A stretch of DNA of 64,000 nucleotides, from contig NZ_FNBD01000007.1 of the NCBI RefSeq assembly GCF_900102165.1, positions 231,288 through 295,287 of the forward strand, written 5' to 3'. Within the stretch, counting starts at the first letter, position 1. The number at the start of each line of letters is the position of its first letter. Of this stretch, positions 47,179 to 56,149 are shown piece after piece. The position numbers were made by a program, and so were the translations under genes. The notes under the pieces were generated by a model that worked only from the letters and a program-made list of their open reading frames with translations, searched no databases and was not told the origin of the DNA. Source of the stretch: Cellulophaga baltica (lineage in GTDB: Bacteria; Bacteroidota; Bacteroidia; Flavobacteriales; Flavobacteriaceae).

Positions 47179-47469
47179 TTATTCAGACAATTGTGCGATA
47201 CAATGATCTAATTCTCTGATTAATGTATTTATTTTAAGCTTAGCTTCCGTTTTATTCGTATTACTACCCAGCATCGAATTTGCTAGCTTAAGAGAATTAT
47301 ATTTTTCCTCCCAAACAACAAGCGTATTATTAGCGTCGATTTTTTCATTTTCTACGTTAGCAACCTCTTCTTGTAATTTAATGTTCTCTTGCTGCAAAAG
47401 TTCTAACTTGTGCAGTAACTTACTAATTTTGTTTTCTAAAGAGTCTACTATATCTACTAATTCACTCAT
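47179..47469 (-). CDS. ZapB-like coiled-coil protein
   Basis: This 96-residue protein is mostly one coiled coil (residues 3-70) beginning MSELVDIVDSLENKISKLL. I start it at this methionine; the frame continues 12 codons upstream without coding character. It lies next to zapA, and it resembles the short division-linked coiled coils that partner ZapA. A ZapB-like role is inferred from context. Confidence 0.75.
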   Translation of the reverse strand: MSELVDIVDSLENKISKLLHKLELLQQENIKLQEEVANVENEKIDANNTLVVWEEKYNSLKLANSMLGSNTNKTEAKLKINTLIRELDHCIAQLSE

Positions 47470-47653
47470 GTGCAAATAGCAATGCATTTTACACAAAGTT
47501 AACACACATCTTAAGACTTCCCAATTCTTTTTTTAAATATTATTTTTTTTGCGTCTTTTTTACAAAAAAGTATGATCCTTCATTTTTTAACACAACATTG
47601 TTTTCACGTTTTAAAATGTATTAATTACTTTCGTACCACAAGTTATCTTAATT

Positions 47654-49345
47654 ATGAAAGCAACCATATTTGGTTTAGTATTCCTATTTATTAGTACAGC
47701 ATTTTCTCAAGAAAATTTTCCTCAAGATGCATTTAGATCTCCATTAGACATTCCGCTGGTATTGGCAGGAACTTTCGGCGAATTAAGAAGCAATCACTTT
47801 CATAGTGGTATTGACATAAAAACACAACAACGAGAAGGTCTAAAAGCTTATGCTATTGCTGACGGAACCGTTACGAGAATAAAAGTATCTTTATGGGGCT
47901 ACGGTAAAGTAATTTATATTGCACATCCTAATGGATATACTTCGGTTTATGGACACTTGCAAAAATTTTCTCCTAAAATAGAAGAATACATCAATAAAAT
48001 ACAATACAAAAAACAAGCATTTGAAGTAGAAGTATTTCCTGATTTTGGCGAGCTTAAAGTAGATCAAGGAGAACTTATTGCCTATACCGGGAACACAGGA
48101 GGCTCTTCGGGACCACATTTACATTTTGAGATTAGAAGTAGTGTTTCTGAAAAACCAACGAATCCGTTATTATACGGTTATGATATTAAAGACAATACTG
48201 TACCGGTATTATCAGGACTTTATGTTTACCCATTAAGCAAAGACAGCCAAGTAAACCAAAGTGCTAATAAATTAGAATTAAAATTTTCTAAGCAAAGCGA
48301 CGGGAGTTTTCTTGCTGAAAAAGTATATGCTACAGGAACCATTGGTTTTGGCATCAATTCTTTTGACAGGCAAGACTTAGCTGCCAACCAAAATGGCTTA
48401 TATCAAGTGCAGCAACTAGTCAACGGAAAGGTCTACACCGATTATGACTTAGAATCTTTTTCTTTCGGAGAAACGAGGTATATTAATACCTTAATAGATT
48501 ATCAGCATTTTGGAAGATACCGTCAGCGCATTCAAAAATTGTTCAAAACGCCACGTAATACCATGAGTATTTATAACGAAGTTTATAATAATGGCGAGAT
48601 AGATGTGGCAGAGGGACTTAGTTACAATGTTGAAATTTTAATGAAAGACATTGAAAATAATACCACCAAAGTGGTAATCCCGGTAGAAGGAAAAAAGGAA
48701 GTTTTAAAAATCTCAAAAAAAGAAGATAAGACTGCGAATTATTTAGTAGCCAAAAAACCGAATACTTATGATTTGGAAGGAGCACAAGTTTATTTCCCTT
48801 CCAACACTTTTTACGAGGATTTTTATATCGATTTAAAAAAAGGAGCAGATACGGTTACCATTCATAATAGCACCGTTCCTGCACATCAGAATTTCACCAT
48901 TACTTTTGATGCTGCTAAATTTTCCCCAGAAGAACGAAAACAATTATTTATTGCTCGTTTAGATAGCAGACTGCGCCCTAGTCATATGACCACATACAAA
49001 AGAGGTAATACCTTTTCTACACGTACCAGAAATTTAGGAACTTATACTATTGCAAAAGATAGCGTTGCCCCGAAGATCCGTGCCACCAATTTTAAGGAAA
49101 AACAATGGTTAAGTAATTACAAATACCTGAGTTTACAAATTACGGATGATTTAAGCGGAATAGACAGCTACTCTGCTACCTTAAATGGAAAGTGGATTCT
49201 TATGGAATATGAACCAAAAAAGAATACCATTACCTATAACTTTGATGCTAATATCCTAGATCAAAAAGAGTGTAACTTAGAAGTTGTGGTAACAGATAAT
49301 GTAGGAAATAGCACTACCTTTAAGAGTTCATTCTACAGAAAATAG
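47654..49345 (+). CDS. Secreted M23 peptidoglycan peptidase
   Basis: This 563-residue protein has a signal peptide (ending AFSQ, residue 19) and the LytM domain in the first 170 residues, with HSGID (H50, D54) and HLHF (H155, H157). The long C-terminal part is beta-rich and unassigned. It is expected to cut peptidoglycan peptide bridges. The TonB-receptor gene begins 3 bases after its stop, so they are cotranscribed. Confidence 0.92.
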   Translation: MKATIFGLVFLFISTAFSQENFPQDAFRSPLDIPLVLAGTFGELRSNHFHSGIDIKTQQREGLKAYAIADGTVTRIKVSLWGYGKVIYIAHPNGYTSVYGHLQKFSPKIEEYINKIQYKKQAFEVEVFPDFGELKVDQGELIAYTGNTGGSSGPHLHFEIRSSVSEKPTNPLLYGYDIKDNTVPVLSGLYVYPLSKDSQVNQSANKLELKFSKQSDGSFLAEKVYATGTIGFGINSFDRQDLAANQNGLYQVQQLVNGKVYTDYDLESFSFGETRYINTLIDYQHFGRYRQRIQKLFKTPRNTMSIYNEVYNNGEIDVAEGLSYNVEILMKDIENNTTKVVIPVEGKKEVLKISKKEDKTANYLVAKKPNTYDLEGAQVYFPSNTFYEDFYIDLKKGADTVTIHNSTVPAHQNFTITFDAAKFSPEERKQLFIARLDSRLRPSHMTTYKRGNTFSTRTRNLGTYTIAKDSVAPKIRATNFKEKQWLSNYKYLSLQITDDLSGIDSYSATLNGKWILMEYEPKKNTITYNFDANILDQKECNLEVVVTDNVGNSTTFKSSFYRK

Positions 49346-49348
49346 ATT

Positions 49349-51793
49349 TTGAAATGTATTAAATTCTTTTGTTTACTTTTATTTCCAGTTATTCTACTCG
49401 CCCAAAAAGCAGTGATTACTGGGGTTATTTTAGACGCTACTAATGTACCTCTTTCAAACACTAATGTCCGTACTGCTACAAAAGGAACCATCTCTGACGA
49501 AAATGGCTTTTACTTTCTAGAGGTTGATGCTGATCAGCAAATCAACATTAGCTTTTCTCATGTTGGTTATAAAAATGTGATTTTAAAAAAAGTACTTCTT
49601 AGTACAAATGAAACTTTTGAATTTAATCCGGTTTTAAACACCGCTATTACTCAAATAGATGAAATAACCATTACAGCTTCCGGAAGAAAAACCGTAGACG
49701 CTATCACCACAATTGAGCCCGAAATTATCCGACTGCTACCAGGGGCAACTGCAGGAGTAGAAAATGTATTAAAGCTATTACCAGGAGTGTCCTCTAACAA
49801 TGAGTTAAGTACACAATACAATGTACGCGGGGGTAATTTTGATGAAAACTTAGTCTATGTAAATGAAATTGAAGTATACAGACCATTTTTAATACGATCT
49901 GGTCAGCAAGAAAGCTTGAGTTTTATCAATAGTGCTATGATTCAGAATGTAAGCTTTTCGGCGGGAGGTTTTCAAGCAAAATATGGAGATAAACTCTCAT
50001 CTGTTTTAGACATCACCTATAAAAACCCAGTTTCTTACGGTGTGCAGGTAGATGCAAGTTTATTAGGCGCCAATGCCACTATAGAAACCAGTGGAAGAAA
50101 TAAAAAATTAAGTACTATAACCGGTGTGCGATACAGAGACAATAGTTTACTGATAAACTCACAAGAAACAGTAACGAATATTAATCCGGTAGCTTTTGAC
50201 TTTCAAACCTATGAGAGTTATACAATTTCAAAAAAAATAAATATTGGCTTTTTAGGGACGTTTTCGGTAAATGATTATCAAAATAAGCCTAGCGCAAGAA
50301 CTACAAATTTTGGCACCTTAAATGATCCCAAATCATTGACGATTTTTTACGCAGGCCAAGAACACAATCAATATAATACGGCATCCGGTGCTTTAAAAGT
50401 TACTTACCATCTCACTGAAAACACAACACTTAAATTTATCCCATCACTATACCATACTGTAGAAGAAGAATCTTCTAGTATTATTGCTCAATACCAGTTG
50501 GGCGACTTAAATTCTGATTTAGGCACAGTGTCTAACACCAAGAGCTTAGGCACACAACTTAATAGCGCTAGAAACACCTTAGATGCCTTAATCTTTAACC
50601 TAGAACACAAAGGTATTTACCATAAAAATACCAGTAAATTAGAATGGGGCACAAAATACAGTCACGAGGATATTAGGGACCAATTAAGGGAATCAGAATT
50701 CTTAGATTCTTTAGGTTTCTTAGTAAGACCCAATACGAGCGAGTTTACCAATAATGAGCCCGACACACCTTTTAATACTCCTATAACTGCTTTAGAAAGT
50801 GTAAATGCCACCAATTACGTTCAGACAAATAGATTATCTGCGTATCTACAGTACAGCAAACAGGTTGATTGGCAATCTAATGCACTATACTTAAATATAG
50901 GAGCAAGGACGCAACATTGGTCTGTTTCTGGTAAAAATATAGCGCGCAATGCTCAAACAGTTTTCAGCCCTAGAGCACAAATAGCATTTAAACCCAACTG
51001 GGAAAAAGACATGTTTTTTAAAATTGCAGCTGGTGTATATCACCAACCGCCATTTTACCGTGAGTTTAGAGATTTGAATGGCAGAGTAAATCCAAATGTA
51101 AAAGCACAGAAATCTATCCATACCGTCCTTACCAATGAATATAGCTTTATGCTTTGGAATAGCCCTTTTAAACTTGTAAGCGAAGCCTACTACAAAGATT
51201 TAAGTAATGTAAATACATATACTGTTGAAGATGTACGGATACGCTATGCCGCAAACAATAATGCCAAGGCCTATGTGTATGGTACAGAATTTAGATTAAA
51301 TGGCGCCTTTGTACCTGGAACAGAATCTTGGGTAAGTCTTGGTTACATGAAAACAGAAGAAAACAGCGACAATCGCGGATATATCGCTAGACCCACAGAT
51401 CAACGCATAAAAGTAGGCGTTTTATTTCAAGATTACATTCCTTCTATACCCCATGTAAAAATGTATTTAAACTTGGTATACAACACGGGTCTCCCTGGCG
51501 GTTCTCCAAACAATGCAGACCCGTATTTATTTAATAGTAGATTAAGAGATTATAAACGGGCAGATTTAGGAATTTCCTATACTTTTGTTGACGAAAACAA
51601 ACAAGCATCCAAAAATAGTTGGCTTAGTGGTTTTAAAGAACTGTCTGGCGGATTTGAATTATTTAATTTATTCAACAACCAGAATTCGATAACGAACACA
51701 TGGGTTCGTGACATAGACACAAAACAACAATTTGCAGTGCCTAATTATTTAACAAGTCGGATTTTAAATTTAAAAGTTCGCATGCGATTTTAG
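49349..51793 (+). CDS. TonB-dependent outer-membrane receptor with N-terminal carboxypeptidase-like domain
   Basis: This 814-residue protein has a signal peptide (about 18 residues), a CarboxypepD_reg-like domain (about 20-95) with ITGVILDATNVPL, a plug domain (about 115-230) with LLPGVSSNNELSTQYNVRGG, and a 22-strand-type barrel ending in aromatic RMRF. The start is TTG; the first in-frame ATG would lie inside the signal region. No SusD gene follows, so it is not a classical SusCD pair. The ligand is unknown. Confidence 0.92.
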   Translation: MKCIKFFCLLLFPVILLAQKAVITGVILDATNVPLSNTNVRTATKGTISDENGFYFLEVDADQQINISFSHVGYKNVILKKVLLSTNETFEFNPVLNTAITQIDEITITASGRKTVDAITTIEPEIIRLLPGATAGVENVLKLLPGVSSNNELSTQYNVRGGNFDENLVYVNEIEVYRPFLIRSGQQESLSFINSAMIQNVSFSAGGFQAKYGDKLSSVLDITYKNPVSYGVQVDASLLGANATIETSGRNKKLSTITGVRYRDNSLLINSQETVTNINPVAFDFQTYESYTISKKINIGFLGTFSVNDYQNKPSARTTNFGTLNDPKSLTIFYAGQEHNQYNTASGALKVTYHLTENTTLKFIPSLYHTVEEESSSIIAQYQLGDLNSDLGTVSNTKSLGTQLNSARNTLDALIFNLEHKGIYHKNTSKLEWGTKYSHEDIRDQLRESEFLDSLGFLVRPNTSEFTNNEPDTPFNTPITALESVNATNYVQTNRLSAYLQYSKQVDWQSNALYLNIGARTQHWSVSGKNIARNAQTVFSPRAQIAFKPNWEKDMFFKIAAGVYHQPPFYREFRDLNGRVNPNVKAQKSIHTVLTNEYSFMLWNSPFKLVSEAYYKDLSNVNTYTVEDVRIRYAANNNAKAYVYGTEFRLNGAFVPGTESWVSLGYMKTEENSDNRGYIARPTDQRIKVGVLFQDYIPSIPHVKMYLNLVYNTGLPGGSPNNADPYLFNSRLRDYKRADLGISYTFVDENKQASKNSWLSGFKELSGGFELFNLFNNQNSITNTWVRDIDTKQQFAVPNYLTSRILNLKVRMRF

Positions 51794-51803
51794 AACCAGT
51801 ACA

Positions 51804-52457
51804 ATGAAAAAATTAAGTATCATACTCGTATTATTTATCACACAGTTTTCTTTTTCTCAAAAAGATATTTATGAAAGTCCTAAATTTAATGAGCTTTCTA
51901 AAGATCATAAGGAATTAGCCATTTTACCTTTCTTTACAAATTTAGATTTAGAAGAAACTTTATCGAAAGAAGAAAAAAAGGCTTTGGAACAAAAAGAAGG
52001 TTACGCAGTACAAGATGCTCTTGAGATTTACTTTTCACAACCTAAAAAGAAAAAGAAATTTACGGTAGAGTTTCAGAATACTAAAAACACCAATGCTATT
52101 CTTGCTCAGAATAACATTAACTATGATAACATTGATATCTATAGCATCAAAGATTTATGTAAGATTTTAAATGTTGATGGGATTATAAGCGGAAATACAC
52201 ATTTAAATATTTTATTATCAGATGGCATTCCTACGGAATTTAGTTTTATGGACTATATTTTAGGTGAAGCCGATTATGGCCGAATCGGTATTAAGATAAG
52301 TGATGGCGAAAGCGGAAAACTGTTATGGCGATACGAAAAGAAAATCAATAAAAAATCTGGTAAGAATACCCGAGATTTAATTGATCTAATGATGAAACAG
52401 GCCACAAAAAAATTCCCTTACGATACCGAAAGAGTTAAAAACAAGAAGCAGAATTAA
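51804..52457 (+). CDS. Secreted protein of unknown function
   Basis: This 217-residue protein has a signal peptide (ending SFSQ, residue 19). The middle resembles bacterial lipoproteins that form CsgG- or DUF799-like domains (AILPFFTNL, LNVDGIISGNTHL, GKLLWRYEK), but the match is weak. It is the third gene of the M23/TonB operon, 10 bases from the receptor. Its stop overlaps the cysteine-desulfurase stop by 4 bases. Confidence 0.7.
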   Translation: MKKLSIILVLFITQFSFSQKDIYESPKFNELSKDHKELAILPFFTNLDLEETLSKEEKKALEQKEGYAVQDALEIYFSQPKKKKKFTVEFQNTKNTNAILAQNNINYDNIDIYSIKDLCKILNVDGIISGNTHLNILLSDGIPTEFSFMDYILGEADYGRIGIKISDGESGKLLWRYEKKINKKSGKNTRDLIDLMMKQATKKFPYDTERVKNKKQN

Positions 52458-53602
52458 TTTTCGGCAAAAGCTTTTAGTTCTCCAATAACATAATCTAAGT
52501 CGTCTTTAGTCGTATATTTCGAAAATGAAAAACGAATTGACGGCTTTTTCATTTCTTCAGGACTCAAAATCTCCGTAAGTACGTGTGATCCTAAATCACT
52601 ACCAGACTGGCAAGCACTTCCTTTAGAACAAGCTATACCTTTAATATCCAACTGAAATAAAAGCATCAGAGATTTTTGCGCATCAAAAGGTAATCTAGCA
52701 TTAACCAAAGTGTAGGTACTCTTTTCTAAATCTCCTGAGTGTCCATTAAATTGAACTTCTGGCAAAGCTTTTTTAAGTTGCTCTATAAAGTAAGATTTCA
52801 AATCTGTAACATAGGCCTTTTCTTCCGCTAGATTATCATATGCACATACAAACGCTTCTTCTAAACCAACAATATTATGAAAAGCTTCGGTACCTGCTCT
52901 AAAACCACGCTCTTGTGACCCTCCAAAAATCATAGGTTTTAAACCAGAATTTCGCCTAACAAAGGCAAAACCTATACCTTTTGGTCCATGAAATTTATGT
53001 GCTGCTGCTGTTAAAAAATCTGCAGAGACCTGCTGAACATCAAAAGGTAAATGCCCTAAAGATTGCACGGTATCTGAATGAAACAGCGCATTATTAGCCT
53101 TACAAAGTGTTGCTATTTCTGCTAATGGAATAATATTCCCTATTTCATTATTTACATGCATTAAACTTACCAATTTCTTGGCATCATCTTTTTGCAACAA
53201 AGCTTCTAAATGTGATAATTTAGGATTACCATAGGCATCTAAATCTACATAAGATACGGTAATCCCGTATTCCTTTTCAAGCTCTTCTACGGTATGAAGT
53301 ACCGCATGATGCTCAATTTTAGTAGTTATAATTGTGGTTACTTGTGCATCGCGCACAGCGCAACGCAAAATCATATTATCAGCTTCCGTACCTCCAGAAG
53401 TAAATATAATTTCAGAAGGATGAGCATTGATGTATTTAGCAATAGTTTTTCTGGTTCTCTCTATAGCTGTCTTTGCCGTACGACCAAAACTATGGGTAGA
53501 AGAAGGATTACCATAGCATTCTGCCAAAGCATCCTGCATTTTTTTGATAACAGATTCTCTAACCTGTGTTGTAGCCGCATTATCTAAATAAACTTTTCGC
53601 AT
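52454..53602 (-). CDS. Cysteine desulfurase (NifS/IscS family)
   Basis: This enzyme releases sulfur from cysteine for Fe-S clusters and tRNA thiolation. The 382-residue product has the PLP lysine in AAHKFHGPKG and the active-site cysteine loop CSKGSACQSGS. No iscU or suf genes are nearby. It may feed MnmA (21871-23061), an inference. It is a single-gene unit. Confidence 0.94.
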   Translation of the reverse strand: MRKVYLDNAATTQVRESVIKKMQDALAECYGNPSSTHSFGRTAKTAIERTRKTIAKYINAHPSEIIFTSGGTEADNMILRCAVRDAQVTTIITTKIEHHAVLHTVEELEKEYGITVSYVDLDAYGNPKLSHLEALLQKDDAKKLVSLMHVNNEIGNIIPLAEIATLCKANNALFHSDTVQSLGHLPFDVQQVSADFLTAAAHKFHGPKGIGFAFVRRNSGLKPMIFGGSQERGFRAGTEAFHNIVGLEEAFVCAYDNLAEEKAYVTDLKSYFIEQLKKALPEVQFNGHSGDLEKSTYTLVNARLPFDAQKSLMLLFQLDIKGIACSKGSACQSGSDLGSHVLTEILSPEEMKKPSIRFSFSKYTTKDDLDYVIGELKAFAEN

Positions 53603-53783
53603 TCTCTAACATCTAATAAGGGGTGCTAAATTAAAAGAATTAAATTTTATTACACCCCAATTAGGAAATAATTAGCGTGATAAAAAAATGAATTAATTCG
53701 CTTGAAAAAAAAGTTCCCCTTGTAATTTTATTGCTTTTCATAAAATGAACATAAACCACTAGGTAATTAGCAATTAAAACTTG

Positions 53784-53791
53784 TAAATTTG
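53784..53791 (+). promoter_or_regulatory. Candidate -7 box of the small lipoprotein gene
   Basis: TAAATTTG matches TAnnTTTG, 29 bases before the ATG. No TTG at the right spacing. Confidence 0.35.
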
Positions 53792-53819
53792 AAGCAGGAT
53801 AATAAATTAAAATTTGGTA

Positions 53820-54326
53820 ATGAAGAAGCTATATATTGTTTTTATATTCATATTCATCTCTTCTTGTGATGATGGTGATTTACAAATTGAATCTTTAGAT
53901 TTTGATGACGTAAGTGTACAAACCTGTACTGCTATTGATATTGCACAAGCTAATACACTTTTCAAAATTAATGATGATGAGTCTTTAATTCTTATTTTAG
54001 GCGCTAATGTTTTAACCCAAGAAGAAGGTTCTATTACTGTAGAATTAACAAGTTCTACAAGCTCTACCATTGTTTACAGGTTATTTTCAGATACCGTAAC
54101 TAGTGATTATTTTTGTGATGACATTCCTCCAAGCACCCCAACAGTACTTGACGAAATTACAGCTACCGAAGCTACACTTACCATTACCACTACGTCTACA
54201 GGAACTGTAGATGCTCCAGAATATGAGCATAACATACAACTGAATACCATTAGTTTAATTACGAGTAGCAATCAACGAATTACAGATTTAGCGGTTGAGG
54301 AATTTGGAACTGTTACTTCCAACTAA
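53820..54326 (+). CDS. Small lipoprotein of unknown function
   Basis: This 168-residue protein has a lipoprotein signal ending ISSC followed by DDGD, an acidic stretch typical of surface lipoproteins in this group. I start it at MKKLYIVF; a TTG lies two codons upstream. The mature part is rich in threonine and serine with about two cysteines. No family is recognised. Its stop overlaps that of the convergent Smr gene. Confidence 0.78.
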   Translation: MKKLYIVFIFIFISSCDDGDLQIESLDFDDVSVQTCTAIDIAQANTLFKINDDESLILILGANVLTQEEGSITVELTSSTSSTIVYRLFSDTVTSDYFCDDIPPSTPTVLDEITATEATLTITTTSTGTVDAPEYEHNIQLNTISLITSSNQRITDLAVEEFGTVTSN

Positions 54327-54868
54327 CTGTTTTGATAAATATAAATTTCAGTAGCACCTAACCCGTACTTCTGATAATCTGCATCGTAGTATTTTACAGC
54401 ATCATATCTACCAAACAAGTAATGTAGTTCTTCTTTAAGAACTCCTTGTCCTACCCCGTGGATAAATACTACTTTTTGTATTTTTTTCCGAATAGCAAAT
54501 TCCAATTGTCTTTTAGCGGTATCCAATTGTATGTTTAACATATCATAGTTAGACATGCCTCGTTGCGATGGGACTAGATTATGGATATGCAAATCTACTT
54601 CCATCTTGGGAGCGCTTCGTTCTTTTGGCTTAACAAGCTGAGAATTTCTTTTTTTAGGGATTGCTTTTTCAGATTTAATTTTTGCAATTTCAAAGTTAGA
54701 AACGGTAAGATTACGATCGTCTATAATTTTAATTAGCTCTGATGGTTGGTATATCAGCAGAAATCCATCATCACTTAAAACCGTAATTTTATCACCCTTC
54801 ATTTCTTTAATGATACCTGTGATCGTATCATCCATAGCTTCTACCCTATCATCAATTTTAAAAGACAT
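54323..54868 (-). CDS. Smr-domain protein with DUF2027-like N-terminus
   Basis: This 181-residue protein starts at MSFKIDDRVEAMDD, chosen because the extra 21 codons upstream overlap the next gene and look non-coding. The N-terminal half has a small beta domain of the DUF2027 type; the C-terminal Smr domain shows EVDLHIHNL, HGVGQGVLKEEL and the final GATEIYI strand. Smr domains nick branched DNA or cut RNA at stalled ribosomes. It lies 1 base after a 60-residue membrane protein. Confidence 0.87.
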   Translation of the reverse strand: MSFKIDDRVEAMDDTITGIIKEMKGDKITVLSDDGFLLIYQPSELIKIIDDRNLTVSNFEIAKIKSEKAIPKKRNSQLVKPKERSAPKMEVDLHIHNLVPSQRGMSNYDMLNIQLDTAKRQLEFAIRKKIQKVVFIHGVGQGVLKEELHYLFGRYDAVKYYDADYQKYGLGATEIYIYQNS

Positions 54869-54869
54869 A

Positions 54870-55052
54870 TTATAATTCTTTTGATTTTTCCTCAGGTTCT
54901 TTCCAAGAAGTACTGGTCTTATAGGCACCAAACATTATGAAAACAACACCAATAGCTAAGGCATATTCTTTCACGATAAACCTAGGGCCATACCCCATAA
55001 TGAGAGCCCCCATTATAATTAAGATAAAATAAATGATTTGTTTTATTTTCAT
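54870..55052 (-). CDS. Two-helix small membrane protein
   Basis: This 60-residue protein has two membrane helices (about 6-22 and 28-45) and a charged C-terminal tail (WKEPEEKSKEL). It lies 1 base upstream of the Smr gene, so the pair is cotranscribed. No named family recognised. Confidence 0.75.
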   Translation of the reverse strand: MKIKQIIYFILIIMGALIMGYGPRFIVKEYALAIGVVFIMFGAYKTSTSWKEPEEKSKEL

Positions 55053-55104
55053 TGGTTAAAAATAATAGTAATTTTCGGCAAAAGAATTCAATTTAAAGTA
55101 AAAA

Positions 55105-55404
55105 ATGCAGCTGGCAACTTATATTTTAAAATTAGACGAGTACATGCTCCCGTGTTTTAGTAAAAAAATATTGGGTGTTGACTGTCCTGGCTGCGGTATT
55201 CAACGCTCAGTTGCGTTAATTCTTCACGGAGAATTTGGAGCTGCTTTTAAAATGTACCCTGCCATTTACACCCTGTTATTGCTTTTTGGTTTTTTGCTTT
55301 ACAGCAGCTTTTATACCGTAAAATATTCAAATAAAATAACAATAACTTTAACAACTATTACAGTATTTTTGATTTTGATTAATTACATTTTAAAATTCAC
55401 ATAA
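55105..55404 (+). CDS. DUF2752 membrane protein
   Basis: This 99-residue protein has the DUF2752 signature CPGCGIQRS and a helical stretch. Two membrane helices lie in the C-terminal half. The cysteine pair is conserved in the family, though its role is unknown. Two CCC-motif membrane proteins follow at 26- and 6-base gaps, forming one operon. Confidence 0.87.
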   Translation: MQLATYILKLDEYMLPCFSKKILGVDCPGCGIQRSVALILHGEFGAAFKMYPAIYTLLLLFGFLLYSSFYTVKYSNKITITLTTITVFLILINYILKFT

Positions 55405-55430
55405 CTAACAACTAAACCTTTTTTTAAATT

Positions 55431-55757
55431 ATGGAACAACAAAAATTACCTAATGCAACAATGATAATCGTTTTAAGCATATTTGGTTATCTATGCTGCT
55501 GCCTTGCAGGAATTGGAATTATCCCATCAGGTATCGCTTTTTTTATGGCAAATAAATCACAGAAAATATATGAAGAAAGTCCAGAATTATATGATAACTA
55601 CGGAACTATTAAAACTGGTAAAATTGTTGCAATTATTGCATTAGTTTTAAACGTTCTTATGGTTATTAGATGGATTTATGTTATTGCAACTGGTGGATTT
55701 GACACAATTCAAGAGCAATACGATGAAATGATGAGACAAATGGAAGCTGCACAATAA
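55431..55757 (+). CDS. CCC-motif membrane protein (first of two)
   Basis: This 108-residue protein has two helices (about 9-38 and 60-80) and the motif GYLCCCLAGIG, as in the CCC-motif family related to DUF4190. The region between helices, AFFMANKSQKIYEESPELYD, recurs in the next gene. It is in an operon with a DUF2752 protein and the second copy. The function is unknown. Confidence 0.87.
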   Translation: MEQQKLPNATMIIVLSIFGYLCCCLAGIGIIPSGIAFFMANKSQKIYEESPELYDNYGTIKTGKIVAIIALVLNVLMVIRWIYVIATGGFDTIQEQYDEMMRQMEAAQ

Positions 55758-55763
55758 GAACTT

Positions 55764-56075
55764 ATGCATCAACAATCGTTACCCGGATCTAGTGAAGCCC
55801 TAACTTATGGGATTCTATCTATTGTATTGACCCTATTTTGTTGTGGTCCCTTTGGTGCTATATTTAGTTTCCTTGGACTTTCAAGTGCTAAAAAAGCGCA
55901 TCGGATTTATGCGGAAAGCACTGGTGAATACACAGGGTATGAAAATTCTAAAACAGGGAAGATATTATCTTATATCGGTTTGGCTATAGCGGCCATTTAC
56001 CTTTTGTTTTTCCTTTTATACTTTGGCGTTATTATTGCTTTTATCGTTGCTGCAGCAGCAGACGGAAATTTTTAA
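55764..56075 (+). CDS. CCC-motif membrane protein (second of two)
   Basis: This 103-residue paralogue of the previous gene has two helices and a short cysteine pair (LFCCGPFGAI) in place of CCC. The loop SSAKKAHRIYAESTGEY parallels the other copy. They arose by tandem duplication. A terminator follows 22 bases after the stop. Confidence 0.87.
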   Translation: MHQQSLPGSSEALTYGILSIVLTLFCCGPFGAIFSFLGLSSAKKAHRIYAESTGEYTGYENSKTGKILSYIGLAIAAIYLLFFLLYFGVIIAFIVAAAADGNF

Positions 56076-56096
56076 TAAGAGAAAACACTTTAAATC

Positions 56097-56132
56097 AAAA
56101 AATCCCGAGGCAAAAGCTTCGGGATTTTTTTT
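56097..56132. terminator. Terminator between CCC-motif genes and rocD
   Basis: Stem TCCCGAGGC/GCTTCGGGA (one G-T pair) has an AAAA loop with A6 before and T8 after. It can serve both convergent units. Confidence 0.85.
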
Positions 56133-56149
56133 ATTAAACAGTGAAAATA

